Positions 59,842-64,000 of a stretch of 64,000 nucleotides of DNA are shown here, piece by piece (the first letter of the stretch is position 1; each line of letters starts with the position of its first letter). The translations under genes were made by a program, and so were the position numbers. Source of the stretch: Gaeumannomyces sp. JS-464 (lineage: Eukaryota > Ascomycota > Sordariomycetes > Magnaporthales > Magnaporthaceae); contig NGZR01000002.1 of assembly GCA_002197995.1 (NCBI GenBank), positions 7,936,001-8,000,000 of the forward strand. The letters run 5' to 3'. The notes beneath the pieces were generated by a model. That model was not told where the DNA came from, did no database searches, and was given only the letters and a program-made list of their open reading frames with translations.

Positions 59842-60564
59842 TGTGTGCCTGCGATGTTGCTGTTGCTGCAGCGACCCTACCCGCTTTTGCTGTTCAAAGG
59901 GCTAGGAGGGGCCCATTCTGCAGCGGAAAAGAACATCTAGCATTGACTGATCTCCCTCACATCGCTCGCTCATGCCCGCTGCCGCAGATCTACCTGGTTA
60001 TTTTTGCTGCGCATTTCTTCACCAATCTCCCCTAACCCCCTTCCCCACCACACCCGGGCCGCCGGTGGCGAAAAAGAAAAAAAAAAGGAAGAAGCAAAGC
60101 GAAGGACACCAGACATCCGCAGCCTCAATGTGAGATGGCAAGCAACGAGAAATGGCGACCGTCCAAGGCCGAGTCGGGCATGTCAGCCGTTCGCGTCGAG
60201 CCCTCAAGCTTCATTGATTGCTTTTTACGGGCGCAGATGGTGTCAAGGTGCTTTACGCGGGGGTAGGCGCACGAAAATAGATAGTGGGGTTAGGCCTGGT
60301 CTTCACCTCACATATTTTTCTGACGTGGTTGACAAAGACTCCCCGCCAGTGAAAGAGTCCAATACTAGGCCTCGCTTGTGCAATTAATATCGAGAACGAC
60401 ACCCTAACGCATCCGTCTATGTATATGGTGAGCTTGTATTTTGTGTGGGTGGTGGGTGCGGGTTGTCTGCCAGCAAGTAGTACAGCTGGCCGAGAAGATC
60501 CTCTGCGACCCGGTATTTCGTCCTCATCTTGTTCCCTCATTCACTCGACAACTTGCAGATGAGC

Positions 60565-60590
60565 AAAAAAAAAAAAAAAAAAAAAAAAAA
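60565..60590 (+). repeat. A26 homopolymer
   Basis: Twenty-six consecutive A in the gene-free region. Confidence 0.95.
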
Positions 60591-63130
60591 GCGCCCGGCC
60601 CCTTCGGACTCGACGGCGGCTTACAAAAGCCACCAGAAACCAGCTAGGAAGGAGATTGATGCCCTCACTGCGCGATGGAGTGAAGTTCATCTCCGCCGTC
60701 GTCACACCGGCGAGCGGGACATGACCTGGTGCAGAAGGTCTCGACGACGCTATCACATTTTTTTCACGTCTCGCGGCTTTAACACCAAGAAGACTAAGTG
60801 AAAACGGGGCATGACCCCAAACAGGGTCTTTATGACAAACCGTAAAACGGCCTTTGTCGATATCTGATAGCCTGCCGTATCTGTCTTGGGAATAAGACCA
60901 TGACGCCAGCGACAGGCCATCCCGCATGGCCACTATATTTCTCCTTGGCGTCTTTGCTCACCTGGCTTCCGTCTACAGCACCTCCCCACCCCAAGGTCAG
61001 CTAGTGGGATATTTTGTGTACCGTGCCGCAAAACGACACCACTCACCGCTCAGCGGTGGAACGAATGCACAGCAGCGCGGCTCTTTTTCTCTTCTCTCTC
61101 CAGATAGAATACGGACTCGGAGATGCGCAGGTCTGGCCGGGGCGCTTGGCGGGGGTCGGGCGGACGGACAGACAGACGGCGCGGGCGCGGTGCTTTTTGC
61201 AGGGACGGCCCAGCTAATCCTTCCGGCCGTCAGTCCACCAGCCCGCCCTCTATTGGGTTTTCCTCTCCCCTCGCGCTCAACCAGCCCACACCACCATCCT
61301 CCATCTGGAATGGCGTGCTGGGCTGCAGTGCAGTGCAGCAGCTCTGCAGGACAACTAGCACGCGCTAAGCCGTTGTGCCTGTTGCCCCGCCCCGCCCGCC
61401 CGTTATCCTCCTCCGTCCCCTCCCCTCATCTGTGTAATCCGTGCTTCCGCCCTCTTCAGCCAGCACACTCGTCACTTGTCCATCCCATCTCCTCCCATTC
61501 CTCCCCACCCCCACCTCGGACCTCTCACCCGTGTCGTGACCCGAACGTGGCCGCCCTTCGAGAAGGACCTTCCACGCATGGATGGGAGGAGGGGATGGGA
61601 TGGGAGGAGCTTGGGCAAAAGGTCCCCGCCCTTCTCCACCAAGCTTCGCCCACGGGAGAAGCTTCCATCATCTCTTCTTTCCCTTCCCGTCAGGTGCAGC
61701 TGCAAGCCGAGCTTAGCTTATATCTGGCCATGCAATATACCTATATGTCCCCTTGCGTGCTGGAGCGAGGCGGGAACCGGAGCTGCAGATAGGTACCAGA
61801 TATACATCAAGATACTTTTTGAGGCTCGCATAGAAAGCCACCCGGTGAGATAGCAAGGCACACCTCCAAAAAGCACGGACAGTTGGCTCAAATTAAGATA
61901 CCTTCCGCTTTGCAGCATAGCGCGAGGCAGGCGTCTAAATCCAGTATTGACAGCGATGGTTCAACGGAGTGGCGTGTGCGGCACACTAAACGGCCGCGAC
62001 GCCGCCGCCAACTGACATGTCGCCATCGCAGCCCATTGATTTGATGGCGTCCACGCACATGACAAGGCACTAAGGAAAGGGGATGACAAGTTGCGGCGCT
62101 GGCGCTGGAGTGGCGGCACACGAGCCACTAGCTGGGGGACACAGCAGACACAGGCGCTGACATCACTCGGACCTTTTCTACCGGGCTAAAGCACGGTAGC
62201 GTAGAAATCCATCGAGGCACAGGCCCAACGACCACGACCAACGGTCAAGCACGGTATTTTACTGGCTGGGTTCCCGAATAACAGGGTTGATCCCGGCCAA
62301 ATGGGTAGGGCCGAAAATAAGAAGGAAAAAAAAGAAAAGAAAAGAAAAGAAAAACAAAAAGGAACAAGCACCTGCTCGGTTATCGTTCAATTTTATTTAT
62401 TATTTTTTTACTTTGCCTGACGTCAGGTCTTTGATGAAACGGCCTCATCAAGAGCCCGCTCGCCGAACGACAGGACCCTCTTCTTCGGAACCGGCCGGCC
62501 CCGGAGGCTCCAAGCGGTCTGCGAAGAAATGGATAGGTATAATCGAGGGTAGATATTGATCAGTCACGGTGGCAGGTCATCACACACACAACCATGGGAA
62601 GCACAGACAATCGCCCTCTTTCCCACCTGTTCTCCACACGACGACAATTGGAAAGCCCACAATCATGACATTGGTGGGCGGGGCGTTGGAACAACAAAAA
62701 AGGCCTGGTAAGCGAACAACAACGAGTCGGGAGCGGGAAGCGCGCGGGTGGACGGGCAAGGACAGATAGCACTGAGAGGATGGAGGAGGAGGCTGACGCC
62801 TGGCGGGCAGGCCGGGGGTCGCTTTTGGGGGGCGGCGGCGGCCAGGCCAGGCCGGGCCAGGCCATCATGGCCAGGCGGCACGGGCTTCCATCCTCTCCAT
62901 CTTTTTTCCCCACTGCTTTGTCCCGCCAAGATCGACGTCCCCGCCTTCCACGGCGCATCCCCCTGAGGAGGGCTCCTTCCCCTGTTTGCTCTTCCTCCCC
63001 TGCCGAAAGGCAGGCCCCAGTAAGCAGAGCAGCGCTTGGTCGCTCTTCTTTGGGTCCCGGGTCGGGTTGGTCGGGTTCGGTGGAGCGTCGCTCGACGAGC
63101 TTTGCTTGCCGGGGGGTTAGGTTAGGTGAG

Positions 63131-63156
63131 GGCTGGCTGGCTGGCTGGCTGGCTGG
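63131..63156. repeat. GGCT tetranucleotide microsatellite
   Basis: Six perfect GGCT units followed by GG. Confidence 0.9.
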
Positions 63157-64000
63157 TCGGATATCACATGAAAATAATGTCCAGGATCGCTCTGTTAACG
63201 ATACGGGCAGCGGGGCTCTTTTCTCTTTTGTTTGTTTGTAAGCCTGGTGCGGAGCGCGCGGCACTTCTGATGACGGGCGGAATCGGCAGTGGAAGACAAA
63301 CGTATGAGAAGTGACGGGCAGTGAAATGTTTTTTTTGGTGTGAGATGTGAGATGAGCGCGGGGGGGTTGGCTAGGTGGGCGACTCTTGTGCGACCCAAGA
63401 GTGAGAGAGGTGAGGAAGGGAAACCCTTGGTTGGCTCGTAGCGTGGGTTGGGGAGGCTCGTCGTACAGCGTACAGAGTATAATGTAAGCCTCGTAAAAGA
63501 AGAAGGAAAAAAAAAGGTCTCCGCATGGTAAGGTTCGGCCAAATGGGGGTTTGTGTTGCCATTCATCCCATGAAGGGTTCTGATTCGCCTCGCGCGTACT
63601 AGTACGTATTTCCCCTCCTCGTACCTGACAGGACAGCCTGCTGTGCATAGGCTGGCGTGTTGCCGGCGGTGGTAGGCAGGCTACTGTAGGTACCGACGAT
63701 ATTCCTGCCCTCAACTCGCTGGTGTCCAGTCTAGCCAGGGCCAGGGCCAGGGGCTGGGGGTGGCTGCTGGCCAGCGGTGCGACTGCGACTGCGACGATGG
63801 TGTCCATGGGCAGCGGACCGATCGTCAGCTCACGCTACAGGGTCCCTGGGCAGGCGAGCCTTACTACAACGGCCACCGAGATGTATGTATCGCGAGGTAC
63901 CTCCTGTCGCGTGCGGGCATGTGCGACGTGATGGAGGGGCTCTCTCTGTGGCCCGCCGCTTGCCGTGCGCCTGCCAGCCACAGCAAGGGCCGGCCTGGGA

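Larger units (their letters stand above)
55109..64000. other. 8.9 kb gene-free region upstream of the transcription factor
   Basis: I found no conserved reading frame on either strand. Open frames, the longest being - strand 62560-63807, are Pro/Ser/Arg-rich and show no domain. The region is dense in simple repeats: GGTGGGT units (57167-57193), T43 (57426-57468), CA/CG alternation (about 59067-59120), CTGT/CTGC units (59791-59841), A26 (60565-60590), an AAAAG-like purine run (62324-62360), GGCT units (63131-63156). It probably contains a long promoter or 5' leader of the regulator; non-coding RNA genes cannot be excluded. Confidence 0.6.

Noticed and set aside
62560..63807. 415-residue open frame on the minus strand
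   Set aside because: Pro/Ser/Arg-rich with no domain or family pattern; it spans microsatellite (GGCT) sequence and looks like a chance frame in GC-rich DNA.

Overview
The window is nuclear DNA of a filamentous ascomycete, most likely a Sordariomycete. It is GC-rich. Genes are cut by short GT-AG introns, many with a CTAAC or CTGAC branch site 10-30 nt before the acceptor. It carries clear fungal orthologues: Pwp2, septin Cdc12, Tim22, a USP7/Ubp21-type deubiquitinase and a mitochondrial dehydrogenase kinase. There is no bacterial-style operon structure; each gene stands alone, on either strand.

Layout. 1-24 kb is a core block: a membrane-anchored GH16 glucanase (+), tim22 (-), ubp21 (-), a PDK/BCKDK-family kinase (+), septin cdc12 (-), pwp2 (+) and a questin-oxidase-like gene (-). 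24-49 kb is an accessory block: a broken orphan-family gene A (-), a small protein kinase with decayed flanks (+), a two-TM orphan membrane protein (-) divergent from a hydrolase-NACHT-HEAT NLR (+), a gene-end remnant (-), a 7.5 kb broken gene related to bacterial Tc insecticidal toxin A subunits (-), an unrecognised pseudogene (+), an FHA-kinase (+), and orphan-family gene B (+), a relative of A. 49-64 kb is almost gene-free: one Zn2Cys6 transcription factor (-) lies between a 3.2 kb gap and an 8.9 kb gap full of simple repeats.

Two kinds of damage overlap. First, even well conserved core genes (ubp21, cdc12, PDK-type kinase, questin oxidase, transcription factor) show single-base frame breaks, often in short homopolymers; this looks mainly like residual assembly error. 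Second, and only in the accessory block, reading frames are stopped by TAG or TAA where a CAG or CAA (Gln) codon would restore the frame. That is the direction expected from repeat-induced point mutation (C to T in CpA).

The most interesting unit is the NLR at 30.8-34.6 kb. It has an N-terminal membrane segment, an alpha/beta-hydrolase-like domain with Cys at the nucleophile position, a NACHT domain, and a run of 99-bp (33-residue) HEAT-like repeats that are nearly identical except at a few clustered positions. It is divergently paired with a two-TM protein gene. This is the architecture expected of a fungal allorecognition or cell-death locus. The Tc-toxin-like gene next to it, and the two kinase and two orphan-family genes around it, make this block a probable fast-evolving island.
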